Source of the DNA: Leptasterias polaris
Taxonomy: Eukaryota > Echinodermata > Asteroidea > Forcipulatida > Asteriidae
Direction of reading: 5' to 3'
Assembly (NCBI GenBank): GCA_037783415.1
Contig: JAZGTN010000028.1
Span: 1-64,000 of the forward strand
Length of the DNA: 64,000 bases
The notes below the pieces were generated by a model. It did not search any database. It was not told the DNA's origin and was given only the letters and a program-made list of their open reading frames with translations. This document shows, in pieces, positions 1 to 11,661 of this stretch. The translations under genes and the position numbers were made by a program. The number at the start of each line of letters is the position of its first letter. The first letter of the stretch is position 1.

Positions 1-2420
1 TGATCTATTATAACTGTTGTTCTTCTGTTGTCTACTTTTTTTTCCGAAATAGTAGCAAACTTAAAAGTGGTAAGAAGCAACATGAAGAAGACATCTTGAA
101 TAATGAAGAAGGAACCGTCGTTGAAGCTCCGTCATCGAAGTTACTGAATTCCTCTCCTTCATCAACAGACGAGAGTCCCATCACTCCATTGCCATCTTAC
201 AAAAGGTTTGTGCAATTCTTGTGTTTGGAGTCTTGACAAACACGACAAAAAGGGCATGCAATGAATCTAGCCTTCCTTCTAAGGGTTAGTTCTAAAGTTG
301 TTTGGTTTTTTTTTGGCTTGTTTAAACATGTTACATCTTTAGGGGCGACGGAGGTTTGCAGCTGTTATCAGTGGGGGCAGGGTGATTTCTCGGTAGAGGG
401 TGCATTTCTCTAGGGTGTCTTCCTATAATTATGAGTTTCGTTTGGTCTTGTCATTTTGCTGAGGGTTTGCCCTAAGGGTACATTTTGATGAAGCCTTTTA
501 ACCAGTGGTTTACCCTGAGTATAACTATGGATGTATCCTTGTTACTATTGGTTTTCCCTAAGTGTTCCTTTGACGTGCAGCCTTTGTATTGCCGGCTTTT
601 CTTAGGGTTACCTCTGATGTAGATTCCTGTGCTCCATTAATATTTTAAAGAATTTATTAGTAACTTTGTCGAGTGTAGGGTTGACAGATTTACTAAAATT
701 TAATCGGACTAGGTAACAAAATTAAGTTTTCACTGATCTATTATAACTGTTGTTCTTCTGTTGTCTACTTTTTTTTCGAAATAGTAGCAAACCTCAAAGT
801 GGTAAGAAGCAACATGAAGAAGACATCTTGAATAATGAAGAAGGAACCGTCGTTGAAGCTCCGTCATCGAAGTTACTGAATTCCTCTCCTTCATCAACAG
901 ACGAGAGTCCCATCACTCCATTGCCATCTTACAAAAGGTTTGTGCAATTCTTGTGTTTGGAGTCTTGACAAATACGACAAAAAGGGTATGCAATGAATCT
1001 AGCCTTCCTTCTAAGGGTTAGTTCTAAAGTTGTTTGTTTTTTTATTTAGCTTTTTTTAAACATGTGTCATCTTTAGGGGCGACGGAGGTTTGCAAGTGTT
1101 ATCAGTGGGGGCAGGGCGATTTCCCGGAAGAGGGTGCATTTCTCTAGGATGCCTTCTTATAATTATGAGTTTCGTTTGGTCTTGCCATTTTGCTGAGGGT
1201 TTGCCCTAAGGGTACATTTTGATGAAGCCTTTTAACCAGTGGTTTACCCTGAGTATAACTATGGATGTATCCTTGTTACTATTGGTTTTCCCTAAGTGTT
1301 GCTTTTACCTGCAGCCTTTTTTTCGCCGGCTTTTCTTAGAGTTACCTTTGATGTAGCTGTATATTCTTATGGTCCATTATATTTTAAAGAATTTATTAGT
1401 AACTTTGTCGAGTGTAGGGTTGACAGATTTACTAAAATTTAATCGGACTGGGTAACAAAATTAAGTTTTCACTGATCTATTATAACTGTTGTTCTTCTGT
1501 TGTCTACTTTTTTTCCGAAATAGTAGCAAACTTAAAAGTGGTAAGAAGCAACATGAAGAAGACATCTTGAATAATGAAGAAGGAACCGTCGTTGAAGCTC
1601 CGTCATCGAAGTTACTGAATTCCTCTCCTTCATCAACAGACGAGAGTCCCATCACTCCATTGCCATCTTACAAAAGGTTTGTGCAATTCTTGTGTTTGGA
1701 GTCTTGACAAACACGACAAAAAGGGCATGCAATGAATCTAGCCTTCCTTCTAAGGGTTAGTTCTAAAGTTGTTTGTTTTTTATTTGGCTTGTTTAAACAT
1801 GTTACATCTTTAGGGGCGACGGAGGTTTGCAGCTGTTATCAGTGGGGGCAGGGTGATTTCTCGGTAGAGGGTGCATTTCTCTAGGGTGTCTTCCTATAAT
1901 TATGAGTTTCGTTTGGTCTTGTCATTTTGCTGAGGGTTTGCCCTAAGGGTACATTTTGATGAAGCCTTTTAACCAGTGGTTTACCCTGAGTATAACTATG
2001 GATGTATCCTTGTTACTATTGGTTTTCCCTAAGTGTTCCTTTTACCTGCAGCCTTTGTATTGCCGGCTTTTCTTAGGGTTACCTTTGATGTAGCTGTATA
2101 TTCTTGTGGTCCATTAATATTTTAAAGAATTTATTAGTAACTTTGTCGAGTGTAGGGTTGACAGATTTACTAAAATTTAATCGGGCTGGGTAACAAAATA
2201 AAGTTTTCATTGATCTATTATAACTGTTGTTCTTCTGTTGTCTACTTTTTTTTCGAAATAGAAGCAAACCTCAAAGTGGTAAGAAGCAACATGAAGAAGA
2301 AATCATGAATAATGAAGAAGGAACCGTCGCTGAAGCTCCATCATCGAAGTTACTATATTCCTCTTCTTCATCAACAGACGAGGGCTTGCATAGAATCAGC
2401 CCTTTGCGACTTTAAACTTC
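1..2420. repeat. ~738 bp tandem repeat array (3 full units plus a partial fourth)
   Basis: The sequence beginning TGATCTATTATAACTGTTG recurs at 1, 734, 1473 and 2211, giving units of 733, 739 and 738 bp and a partial fourth that diverges near 2385. The first three units differ by scattered substitutions and small indels, so the array is fairly young. It probably extends left of the window. The half of each unit after the exon-like block is built from short degenerate motifs such as CTAAGGGTTA and CCCTAAGGGTA, which resemble TTAGGG. Together with the telomeric array at 5.2 kb this suggests subtelomeric satellite DNA. Confidence 0.9.
1527..1676 (+). other. Exon-like 150 bp block repeated in each 738 bp unit
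   Basis: Each unit contains a 150 bp open block preceded by a strong pyrimidine tract and AG, and followed by AAAAG|GTTTGT. Copies lie at 56-205, 788-937 and 1527-1676; a fourth at about 2265-2383 lacks the donor. The block length is a multiple of three and both ends fall in the same codon phase (phase 2 in the frame that stays open), so copies could be spliced together in frame. The encoded ~50 residues are hydrophilic, with KSGKKQHEED near the start and a Ser/Pro-rich end (SSPSSTDESPITPLP). I recognise no family. It may be a real repeated exon of a gene extending left of the window, or an exon trapped in a satellite. Confidence 0.4.
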
Positions 2421-2639
2421 GATATGTCCGCTCCAAGACGTAGCCGTTTTACTATGGATTTACCCTATGGGAGCATTTTGATGTTGCCTATTTTTTAAGG
2501 GTTTGTCCTCAGGATACCTTTGATGTAGCCTTTTTCCTGACGGTTTTTAAGTGTAGCCTTTTCACTAATTGCTATCCTTAAAAGTACCTTTAGGGTTTGC
2601 CCATGGGCGACGATATTGACTTTTAAATACCAAGGTGTA

Positions 2640-4400
2640 TAATGTGATTAAACGGGTTTTGAGAGTTGGTTAAAAATCTGTAACTGTTTGTAACTGTAAG
2701 GATATGAAACTGATTATGGAAATAGAATTAGACGCAAGTATATAGAGTTGGTAGCTTTTGGTTCCAATTTAGATCACATAAGTATTTGTATAACCAAATA
2801 AATCACCTTAACAAGTCTGAAGTAATCATGTTGCCGATTGTCTTGTCAAATTTGATAATCTTGGGATGTGATTATACGGAGTTTTGATAGCTTGCTTACA
2901 ATCTGACGAAATCTCTCTTCTTTTGCATATTTGTGCAATGTTTTGGACCATTGTAAATGTATAAATGATGAAGAAGTTGTAATTCCTGTAACTGTATGGA
3001 TATGGAACTGTGGATATAAAATCTGTGCGCAAACATATAGATTTGATAGCTTTTGGTTTCAATTTAGATCATCCTAGTTCTTTAGATTTGACGATCACAT
3101 TAGTACTTTATAACCCAAACAAATCACCTTGAATGTTCTGAAGTGCCGATTGTCTTAACTAATTTGATAATCTTGTGATGAGATTATACGGGTTTTTGAT
3201 TGTTGATTCACATTATGTTGCAATCTTTCCTTCTTTCATACTTGTGCATTATTTTTGCACCACTGCAAATGATAAATTAGCTATTAAATTAGTTAATTAA
3301 ATATGTTTTATTTCCTGTAACTGTATGGAGATGGAACTGTAATTATGGAAAGAGAATCTGGCGCAAATATATAGATTTGATAGCTTTTGGTTTTAATTTC
3401 GATCACATTAGTACTTTTATATCCAGATATTTAGATTTGATAGTTTCTGGTTTTAATCTAGATCACATTAGTATTTTTATTACCAAACAAATCACTTTAC
3501 AAGTTCTGAAGTAATAATGATGCAGGTTATTTTTTTCATTTTTGGTAATCTTGTAATGTGATTGAACGGGTTTTTGATTGTTGGTTCACAGTCTGTTGCA
3601 GTCTTTCTCTGTCATACTTGTGCATTATTTTGCACCACTGCAAAAATTTGTAATTAATGACGAAGTTTTAATTCCTGCAACTGTGTGAATATGGAACTGT
3701 ATTCAGGAAAGAGAATCTGGCGAAAATTATAGATTTGATAGTTTTTGGTAGTACTTTTATGACCACATATATATCTATAATAATTAGTTCACAGCTCTTG
3801 GTTTTAATCGTGATCACAATTTGTGCTCTTGTAACAAAACAAATCACGTTAAAAGTTCTGAAGTCACAATGATGCCGATTATCTTGTCAAATTGTGTTAA
3901 TGTTGTGATGTGATTACGGGCTGATATACGGGTTTTTATTGTTGATTCACGGTCTGTTGCCGTCTTTTTCTGTCTAACTTGTGCATTGTTTTGCACCACT
4001 GCAAATGTGTAATCAATGGTTTTAGTTTAATGTGTAATGAATGGTTCGAATGGTTTTAAATTAAAAATCCTGTAACTGTATGGATAAGGAAAGAGAATGA
4101 AGAAGTAATCATTTTTGTAACTGTATGTATATGGAACTGTATTATTTTACGGAAATAGAATCTGGCGCAAATCTATAGACTTTATAGCTTTTGGTTTTAA
4201 TTTCGATCACATTAGTACTTTTACAACAAGATATTTAGTTTTGATAGCTTTTAGTTTCAATCTAGATCACATTACTACTTTTACATTCAAACAAATTACG
4301 TTAAAAGTTCTAAAGTAATAATGATGCCGATTTATATGTTGCCAAAATTTGGTAATCTTGTAATATTATGATTATACGAGTTTTTGATCAGTGTTGCAGT
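2640..4400. repeat. Degenerate satellite, unit about 300-390 bp
   Basis: A block containing CTGTAACTGTATGGATATGG, then TAGATTTGATAGCTTTTGG, then a conserved GATCACATTAGTA, and a later GTGCATTATTTTGCACCACT recurs with starts near 2690, 2986, 3316, 3674 and 4070-4117. Copies are clearly diverged and of unequal length. No coding sequence is supported; the short open frames here are chance. Confidence 0.75.
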
Positions 4401-4639
4401 GATTTTTCCTTTATACATGTATTGTTCTAGTATTTTTTCAATTAAACTGCTTGTTTCAATAAAAAAAAAAGGGTTTTTAAATCACTATTCGCATGTGTTT
4501 ACATTTTTGTTCTTTCTCTGGGTTCAAATGTATCAAAAAGGCCTATTCTTAGTAAAAAAAAGGGCTACATGGAGGAAACGCTTAGGGCATTAGCTCTTTA
4601 CCCTTAACAATATTGATCGTTTAAAACTCCTTCAAATAA

Positions 4640-5172
4640 TTATTTTTATGTAGGTTGTTTTTTACATATGGTTTGCTCTTGGGGGTCCATTTTAGACGTA
4701 GTCTTTGAACCAATAGGTTCCCCGTGTCTGTCCTTGATGTATCCTTTTGACTCAGGGTTTGCCCTTACGATACATGCTATGTAGACATTTTATGAAGCCT
4801 TTTAACAAGGGCTAGCCCCAAGGTTTCAATTGATCTAGCTTTTTCACTAAGGATTGTACTAAGGGGAAAGGGAGGCTCGTAGCCATTATCCTTAGGGGAA
4901 AGGAAGCATTGGGGCACATCATTAAACGGCGCTCTTAACAATATTAACCGACTCCTATTAATCGACTCCTTCTCCGATATAGCCTTTTGACTCAAGGTTT
5001 GCTCTAAGGATACCCTTAATAGCTCTTTTAACAAGGGTATCTTTTAAGGTAGCCTTGTGATGAGGGATTGCCATAATGGTTCCTCGTGCGATTTATCGCA
5101 AGAGGGCGCCCTCTGATATCGCAGAACGCTAGTTTCTTCTTAGGGGATGCCCTTTACATTCTGGTTCTCTAA
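4640..5172. repeat. Degenerate ~50 bp subtelomere-like motif repeats
   Basis: A motif of the form GGTTTGCCCTAAGGGTACC followed by TTTGATGTAGCCTTTT recurs about every 45-60 bp with many changes. The same motif fills the non-exonic half of the 738 bp units and 2440-2620. It leads directly into the telomeric array. No gene is seen between 4400 and 5170. Confidence 0.6.
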
Positions 5173-5272
5173 CCCTAGCCCTAACCCTAGCCCTTTTCCC
5201 TAACTAATAGCCCTATCCTTAACCTTAACCCTAACCCTAACCCTAACCCTAACCCTAACCCTAACCCTAACC

Positions 5273-5338
<66 letters not shown>

Positions 5339-5550
5339 CCCTAACCCTAACCCTAACCCTAACCCTAACCCTAACCCTAACCCCTAACCCTAACCCTAAC
5401 CCTAACCCTAACCCCTAACCCTAACCCTCTAACCCTAACCCCTAACCCTAACCCTCTAACCCTAACCCTAACCCTAACCCTAACCCTAACCCTAACCCTA
5501 ACCCTAACCCTAACCCTAACCCTAACCCTAACCCTAACCCTAACCCTAAC
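5173..5550. repeat. Interstitial telomeric repeat (CCCTAA)n
   Basis: About 60 near-perfect CCCTAA hexamers run on the plus strand, with variant units CCCTAAA, CCCCTAA and CCCTCTAA in the middle (about 5290-5460). The reverse strand is TTAGGG, the animal telomere repeat. The C-rich orientation is that of a left chromosome end, yet more than 5 kb of unrelated repeat DNA lies to its left. It is therefore either a true interstitial array, a fusion relic, or an assembly join. Confidence 0.95.
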
Positions 5551-5883
5551 GTTATTCCAATGGGAAATTTTGAAAAATTAAAATTTTCATAACTCAAAAA
5601 GTATAAGTCCGATTTTGATGTCCTTTTAGTATGTTGTTGCTGACATCAAACTAATTAAGAAATAAAAAATCTGGGCCCGATCGGACCATGTCTTGACCCA
5701 GTTCCAAAATGAAAAATACATATTTTTTTGAAAAAATCATAATTAATAATTTTTACCATTATATTCAATGACACCTTCAGCAAAGCTTGCATATGAGCTG
5801 AATTTTAATTTTTTTTTTTAATTATTCAAATCGGAAAACGGAAACAAAAGTTATTAGCCAGTTCCAAAACCCACAACGCTCTT
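5551..5883. other. Non-coding spacer between two telomeric tracts
   Basis: AT-rich sequence without a credible ORF separates the main CCCTAA array from a shorter one. I see no element boundary in it. Confidence 0.5.
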
Positions 5884-5925
5884 TAACCCTAACCCTAACC
5901 CTAACCCTAACCCTAACCCTAACCT
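5884..5925. repeat. Second short (CCCTAA)n tract
   Basis: About seven CCCTAA units, 330 bp beyond the end of the main telomeric array. A minus-strand open frame through it encodes only RVRVRV and is an artefact of the repeat. Confidence 0.9.
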
Positions 5926-6427
5926 CATCCGACTTTCTAGGAAATATTTTCTCTGTGACATCATTTCTAAATCTAGACATACCCCCCCCCCCCCTCAAGA
6001 AACCATTGAACATCTCCTAAATCATCCTTCAATATTATTCTTATCCTGGCTCCTCATTTTTTATTGTTCCAAAGGACTTGTGTAAACATTGTTATTTTCT
6101 CATTTACATCGTGTGTTTTGTTTCTTTTTTATATTCAAACTGTTTCGGTTTGATTTAACTTTTCGAATTACAGCAACAGAGACCCTCTACACCCGTGGCA
6201 AACCAACCGACAAATAATTAATTTTTTGACTCAACTCAGACGCGTACATTCTACTGCTAGACTGTGTAGCAAACTGGCCTTGCGAAAAGTGATGTGTGAT
6301 GAGCGATTCTGTGCAGCTGCTATTGTATAATATAATGTAATGAAGCTTATGGTTACGGACCCCAGCCAATGGGAGCGAGGTATGCAAATTTTTGCCTTTA
6401 CCGCGCTGGGAAAAAAAAATTCGCGCC

Positions 6428-6737
6428 CGGCCGGCTGATGAAGTCGTGATATGATTGGCATGATTGGGATCATTCCAAGAGATGGCCCCGCTGTACACAT
6501 CGAGGAAAGTAATTCAGAGTAAGTCGCACAATTATTGTTTGAAATGTCTTTTAAAAAGATTATTTTTGTTTGAACATCCAAAATACCCAAGGCAAGCTTA
6601 GAACTTGGTGAACACATTTAGCGGTTACTGGCCCGTAGGGAATGCGCTTTGAATTGTTTATTGCTATAGCTATACAAAAAATGGCCCAGACGTGTGGTCA
6701 AGGATTCAGCTTGGCTACACAAAGTGGAGCTATGCAG
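6428..6737 (+). mobile_element. Diverged half copy of the 62.3-63.0 kb foldback element
   Basis: This stretch matches, in the same order and with many substitutions, the right arm of the foldback at 62640-62958. It starts at a CCGGCCGGC centre, then GCATGATTGGGATCATTC, GTAATTCAGAGTAAGTCGCA, TGGTGAACACATT, TGGCCCGTAGGGAATGCGC, and a terminal GACGTGTGGTCAAGGATTCA. The left arm is not recognisable, so it is a decayed, half-deleted member of that family. Confidence 0.6.
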
Positions 6738-6789
6738 GGGTAGCCAACCTTGTTGGGCTGTTATGGCTCTCTTTTAACATCGGTCTTAC

Positions 6790-7230
6790 TCTTATCATAG
6801 TCCCCAGTAGAAAAGGTGCAACGGAGAGCGACCAAGATTGTTCCATCGTTAACGGATTTGCCTTATGGAACAAGGCTATTAAAGTGTTCTCCCAACACTC
6901 GCTTACAGAAGACTGCGGCAGTGCAGGGTGACCTCATAGTAATAGTATTCAAAGTGATGCATGGCGCCTCCAGGATGTTCAACCAGACAAGCTATTTGAC
7001 ATGTCAAGAAATGTAGACGGACTGAGGGGCCATGACTTGAAAATGAGTAAGGAACGCAGTACTGTAGTGCTATACTACTAACTAGAGATCGTCATATAAA
7101 TAATTTCACACAGAGAGTCTGTAATGTTTGGAACAAAACACCAGCTGCAGTTGTTCATTCTCAATCGACAAACAAATATCTTCAAAAATGGCATTGATGA
7201 CTACCTCACCCAAAACTTCCCCCAAAATAT
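6790..7230 (+). pseudogene. LINE remnant: C-terminal end of a reverse transcriptase ORF
   Basis: Translations in shifting plus-strand frames give VQRRATKIVPSLTDLPYGTR, then GDLIVIVFKVMHG, then RGHDLKMSKERS, then a conserved NFTQRVCNVWNKTP-type tail and IFKNGIDDYL. This order is typical of the region after the RT domain in CR1/L2-type non-LTR retrotransposons. Frameshifts and stops separate the pieces, so it is dead. It abuts the foldback half copy at 6737. Confidence 0.6.
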
Positions 7231-7654
7231 TGACATGTATGTATAGCTTTGCAGGATGCTCACCACAGGAAGTACTTCATTTCTGCTTTGCACATTGACT
7301 TTGCTACTCCCATTGCAATCAGTACTTTTGCAGTAGGTTTTTGTGTGAATATGGATGGGCGTTTTATAAGGCTGCATTTTAGCCTTCATTATATTTATTA
7401 TACAGAACAGACAGAGCCTGAATCTACAGTACAGGTAAACAGGTAATGATAAGAACGATAAGAGAGCCAGCTCAACAAGGTGGGCTAATGCAGAGCAGGA
7501 GTGGGTAAACTCGCTAGATCCAACTTGCTCCTAGAACTGAGCATTTTATGAGGTATCGTCTCCACGATAGTAGCCTTTTGTCAAGGCCTTCGTGGCTTGA
7601 ACAGCTTTGTAGAGCCGCGATCCCAAGCGACTGAAATGGGAGACCACGCACGCG

Positions 7655-7755
7655 AGTGCCAATACTCTGGACTTCCTCCGATCCTTGGCCCTACGCCCAT
7701 GTACCTCCAGGAGGCGTAGGGCCAAGGATCGGAGGAAGTCCAGAGTTTTGGCACT
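7655..7755. repeat. 101 bp near-perfect hairpin (short foldback)
   Basis: The left arm (7655-7697) begins AGTGCCAATACTCTGGACTT and the right arm (7713-7755) is its reverse complement with one or two mismatches, around a ~15 bp loop. The same arm sequence forms the outer ends of the 1.1 kb foldback at 50744-51818, so this is an internally deleted copy of that family. Confidence 0.85.
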
Positions 7756-7869
7756 ATTAATGGGGCTATTCTAGGAGTACATCCAACTTACCAGAACCAT
7801 GGGAAGGACATTTTCCTTCCTCTATCATTCATGATCCATCCATAGAGAGTGTCCTTTCTCTATTTTTAT

Positions 7870-7929
7870 TACTCCTAGAACTATGAGGTTCATTCCGCTA
7901 TCGTCTCCATTCTCATAGTTCTAGGAGTA
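7870..7929. repeat. 60 bp hairpin element (TACTCCTAGAACTATGAG family)
   Basis: The ends TACTCCTAGAACTATGAG and its near complement CTCATAGTTCTAGGAGTA enclose a short loop with CCGCTATCGTCTCCATT. A second hairpin is at 50678-50740 and half copies are at about 7528 and 62986. Confidence 0.8.
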
Positions 7930-8149
7930 TATTTTTATGATCCATCTGACATGTCTTTGACTAATTTAATATTGTAATAAATTACAGTAATTTCAAAATC
8001 AAAAGTACCTTGATCTTTTGAATGGCTCATCATCATCACTGAGCTGAGTGATCACACGCTGGCAAATAACAAGGCAATGGTTATCGGCCATTAACTTGAG
8101 GAAAAAAGTGTTAAATTAGACTTGATCGAGTAATCGTATTTGCAATTAT

Positions 8150-8335
8150 GCTGCCCCGGCCGGCTCGTTCCATCCAGAGCAGCCCTCACGCACGTCCAAC
8201 CTATTCTGCACAAACCAATAACATAACAAACACTGGAACCGACTACCACTGCAGTATGTATAAGAGAAGCACCTTCAATAGACTCATTCAAGACTAGGCT
8301 AGATAAAATCCAAATGACCACTTTCATAAGGGGAG
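8150..8335 (+). pseudogene. LINE remnant: extreme C-terminus of an RT ORF
   Basis: In alternating plus-strand frames the sequence reads WNRLPLQYV and then REAPSIDSFKTRLDKIQMT, a typical end of an L2/CR1 reverse transcriptase ORF (WNxLP...SxxSFKxxLD). It is short and frameshifted. The region from 8336 to 8815 beyond it contains CA-rich simple sequence and no gene. Confidence 0.45.
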
Positions 8336-8815
8336 CTCACCACTAAATTTTGTCTACTTGCCACACCACACCGTCAACTTATAATTACATCCCCTGAGGA
8401 GTTTGTTGCAGTACTCGACAGATACAGATACACTGTACACAGGTACCACCCACACCTACTGTACCACACACACACAAGTTCACAAAACATGAGTTCACAC
8501 AAAACAACGCACATCCTTCAATTTAAAATGGCCGCCATGCAGTTCACGTTGTAAACGCGATTTCACTCTATTGTCAATCCATATGTTATTTCAAAATTGT
8601 ATTTTGTAGCATCATAGTCAGCTCAGAATAATTAATAACTTTTAGTTGATCTTTATTATACTTTTTTATTGTCAAAATATTTTTGTTATATTACCACTTG
8701 ACCATTATTTTGAAATTTAATCGAACGGGAAACGGCGATATTTAGTTTCAAGCCTCAAGAAATTCCAAGATGGCCACATAAACAACAGGTGGCTGTTGCC
8801 ACAATTGCTGCAAGA

Positions 8816-9450
8816 TCTGTAGACTTGTTGACAAGTCGTTAATGATGGTCGCGGTGGGTCGAGTCGCATGTGGTGCTGTAGCGTAATAAAGAATGCTCTC
8901 GCGAGATCACTGCTCTCGCGCGAAGTTGCTGGCTACCGACTCTGCTCCGCCAGCTACACGATTTGCCCGTGTGTTATACGTATGTCCCCACACGCTGTGC
9001 ACTGTCAAACACGCTTCCGTTGCTCGGACTCGCTGAAATAAAATCTTACGTTCGATTTTTTGTAATTATTTACAAGTTGTACCCATAATTTGAACACGTA
9101 TTTTCTTTTGTCAAAATACTCATGAACACAATCATCACTCTCATCACTCAGTTTTTAGTTGATCCATGGAGTCTTATTCCTCCATCCAGTACAGGATTTA
9201 ATGTTTAATATTCATCAACAGTTTGAATATTCATAGTATAACGAAATTGACCAATCAGATGCGTCCGTACGAAATCGGTTGAAGTGCCCATAGGCCGTGC
9301 ACAAACCGTCTGCGGGTTTCACAAGTCGGTAAATGCGACCAGTCTTGAGAGCAGTAATCTCGCACAGAGCAGCCCTCTCGCGGGATATTGCGAGAAAGCC
9401 GTTCCGCTATCACCGCGACAGACATTAACGACTTGTCCACAAGTCTACAA
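8816..9450. repeat. Inverted repeat with CpG-rich interior
   Basis: GTAGACTTGTTGACAAGTCG followed by TTAATG on the left (to 8844) is mirrored by CATTAACGACTTGTCCACAA and GTCTAC on the right (9422-9450). Further partly mirrored blocks rich in CTCTCGCGAGA lie inside each arm. This looks like a diverged foldback transposon of about 630 bp. No coding sequence is supported. Confidence 0.5.
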
Positions 9451-9568
9451 GACTGCTGGATGATGCTCAAGTTTAGTATACCCCGCACAACTACTTTTCT
9501 GGGCTTATAATTTGGAGGAAAATTCCTATGCCACTAGCACTCGAGCATGCGCAATGTGTTGCACTCGT

Positions 9569-9650
9569 TTTGTACACAGTTCAATGGTGTAGGATTTAGG
9601 AGTCCTCGGTTTGTACACAGTTCAATGGTGTAGGATGTAGTAGTCCTACA
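9569..9650. repeat. Two-copy tandem repeat, period 41 bp
   Basis: TTGTACACAGTTCAATGGTG with TAGGAT occurs at about 9570 and again at 9611, followed in both cases by a TAGGAGTCCT or TAGTAGTCCT tail. Confidence 0.85.
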
Positions 9651-9691
9651 CAACACATGTACTGTTTTTTCTTCCGCAGATCTTGCTGGGT

Positions 9692-9887
9692 CAGCCTCGC
9701 AACCATGGGCAGCGCGCCGTAACGCCCGCTAACTCCGCGTACGTCTCTAACCCCTGGAAGGGAAACACTAAAAATCAACGCTGATTGGCAGGCTTACCAA
9801 AAGTGACTGCTATGCGTGTACGCTTGTTAAAAACTTTCGATCGGCCCTAGGCGCTTGTCGGGTGCTTACGCGCGTGTAAAAATGCAC
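9692..9887. repeat. Dispersed direct repeat, copy 1 (~196 bp)
   Basis: This CpG-rich block beginning CAGCCTCGC and ending GTGTAAAAATGCAC is repeated at 11662-11857 with only a few substitutions and small indels. The two copies are in the same orientation 1.97 kb apart. Neither contains a gene. Confidence 0.9.
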
Positions 9888-10027
9888 GTATTTCGACGCA
9901 ATACATTTCAAATGAATCATGTTTTCATATGGGCACCCTAAACTGCATACAGTTAAATGTATCACAAGATTGAACAAGAATGAGAGGGGGGCCAGTTGCT
10001 CTATGACTTGTGCGTCCTTTGACAGGG

Positions 10028-10598
10028 CAGTTCATACTCGCTGCGTTTTCACTGCGTACGCAGCGCGCCGACCAATATTTCGTTCAATCCGCAGTGTGTA
10101 AATGGAATCGCACCGCGTAGTCATACTGCGTTTCTGCGTCCGACTTAAAACAAAACTAAAACTAGGTCGTACACACTAGTCGGATGCGTAGTCGGACAAA
10201 TTGAAATATTTTAACATTTGTCGGATGCGTTTAGGCCACTCTACGCAGTGTCAGTGAATGATGGCAAGAACCTGATTAGAGAAGTTGAAAACCGTGCGCC
10301 TATTTCCAAATCTGTATAACACAAGTTTCAAAGAGTCACCGAGATGTAAACATGGCAATGACTCATTGAAGGAAATTGGGAAAATCTACGGTAAAGATTG
10401 GAAGAAATGCAAGGATAAATCACAAATTATGAAAAGTTCATTGCACTGCGTGTATGTATGAACGCAAGTTAACGCGTGCGTTTCCGCACGCGATCGCATT
10501 TTATTGCGTATCTATTTTTTATTTTGACAAAGTATGAACATTCAATCCGACATTCGCATTGGCGGGTGCGTGCGCGCAGTCGCAGCAAGTATGAATTG
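10028..10598. mobile_element. Putative MITE with CAGTTCATACTCGCTGCG-type inverted ends
   Basis: The left end CAGTTCATACTCGCTGCG is mirrored by CGCAGCAAGTATGAATTG at the right end (three mismatches over 18 bp). Internal sequence repeats fragments of the same motif (CATACTGCGTTTCTGCG, GTATGAACGCAAG). There is no ORF of any recognisable family. A target-site duplication is not clear. Confidence 0.45.
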
Positions 10599-11374
10599 AC
10601 CTTTACACAGAATGGATCAACCACAGAGCTAATAGACTGTGCAAGTCTCGCGCGTAAGCGAACTTCCGGGACCATCGTGGTCCCAACCATATGGAGTTTT
10701 ACGTTGGCAAGATTTTGTTTCGTCTATAATTTTAGTTTAACGTACTTTATGACCATGAAAATTAAATATGTTGTTGGGAATGTAGTACTAAGTGATAAAA
10801 AATATGAAAGTAAAATCAATTCAACAATGCAACGAAGAAAACCCAAGAATTAAACTTGACCTCTGCTTCCGGTTACTTGCAAAAAATTAAGAATTTGTGC
10901 CCACCTCCGATCACCAAATTTGTTTTGGTCGCGCGATGATAATCACCAGACGCTGTAATTGCCAGACGCTAAGCCTTTTCATTGCAGTCTACGGTTGTCG
11001 AGGCGTCAGCGTCCTCTTTAAACTGCGTCACACGATGATTCTACGCCCGTGCGATCATCGCGCGTCTGCGTTTAAACCTGCTTTAGTGGTTGCATGTATT
11101 CAGGCATGGATTTACAAAAGGGTTTCCTAAAAAGTTAAGATCAAATAAGCATCCTTGTCCCAGAGTTTTTAGTTTGTTTCAACAAAAACTAACAAATGAA
11201 TTGTGTGTTTATTATGAAAGCTAAAACTCATTTTATGCAAATTGTAATGAGTATTTTTGTTGGTCAGATTGTTTCATAGATCTAATTTAAAAACAATGAT
11301 TTGATTTCAGAAAAAATATGTTCTTCACTTGACGTGTTTTCTCGCTCCGATACGCGCGAGACTTGCACAGTCTA
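10599..11374. other. No gene seen; CpG-containing spacer
   Basis: This stretch contains small inverted motifs (for example CGCGCGATGATAATCACCAG at 10930 against GCGATCATCGCGCGTCTGCG near 11050) but no credible coding frame. It may include further degraded transposon sequence. Confidence 0.4.
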
Positions 11375-11526
11375 TAGACCTTATGCATTGACGTCACCAA
11401 GCCGCCATCTTAGAGGTAAACTGATGATGAAACAATGGAAACGCGCAGTACTGGCCAATGAACATCTTCCTTTTGACCTCTAGGTGAGGGCGCCCTACTC
11501 AAATGACGTCATATGCATAAGGTCTA
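11375..11526. mobile_element. 152 bp MITE with TAGACCTTATGCAT inverted ends
   Basis: The left end TAGACCTTATGCATTGACGT and the right end ACGTCATATGCATAAGGTCT are near-perfect inverted repeats that continue inward with CCGCCATCTTAGAGGT against CCTCTAGGTGAGGGCG. The outer TAGACC(G/T)TAT is shared with the palindromic element whose ends are at 11909 and 16789. Both could be read as TA-flanked. Confidence 0.75.
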
Positions 11527-11661
11527 TTAAAATATCCCTTATATTTGGATATTTCTAAGTCACACTTCCAGGGGGATATGATCGAGTGATGCATTCTGGG
11601 AAAGAAAACAACATGGCGCCCGGCGAGATCGTATACCACTGGGAACGAGGTTGCTTGCTGG

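Noticed and set aside
1..4400. CRISPR-like regular repeats
   Set aside because: Units are hundreds of bases long, diverged, and in eukaryotic DNA; there are no short repeat-spacer units.
5822..6013. Minus-strand ORF with RVRVRVRV run
   Set aside because: Translation of the (CCCTAA)n tract; no coding signal.
10476..10853. 125-aa plus-strand ORF in a CpG-rich stretch
   Set aside because: No family resemblance, begins inside a putative MITE and has a low-complexity basic composition; probably chance.
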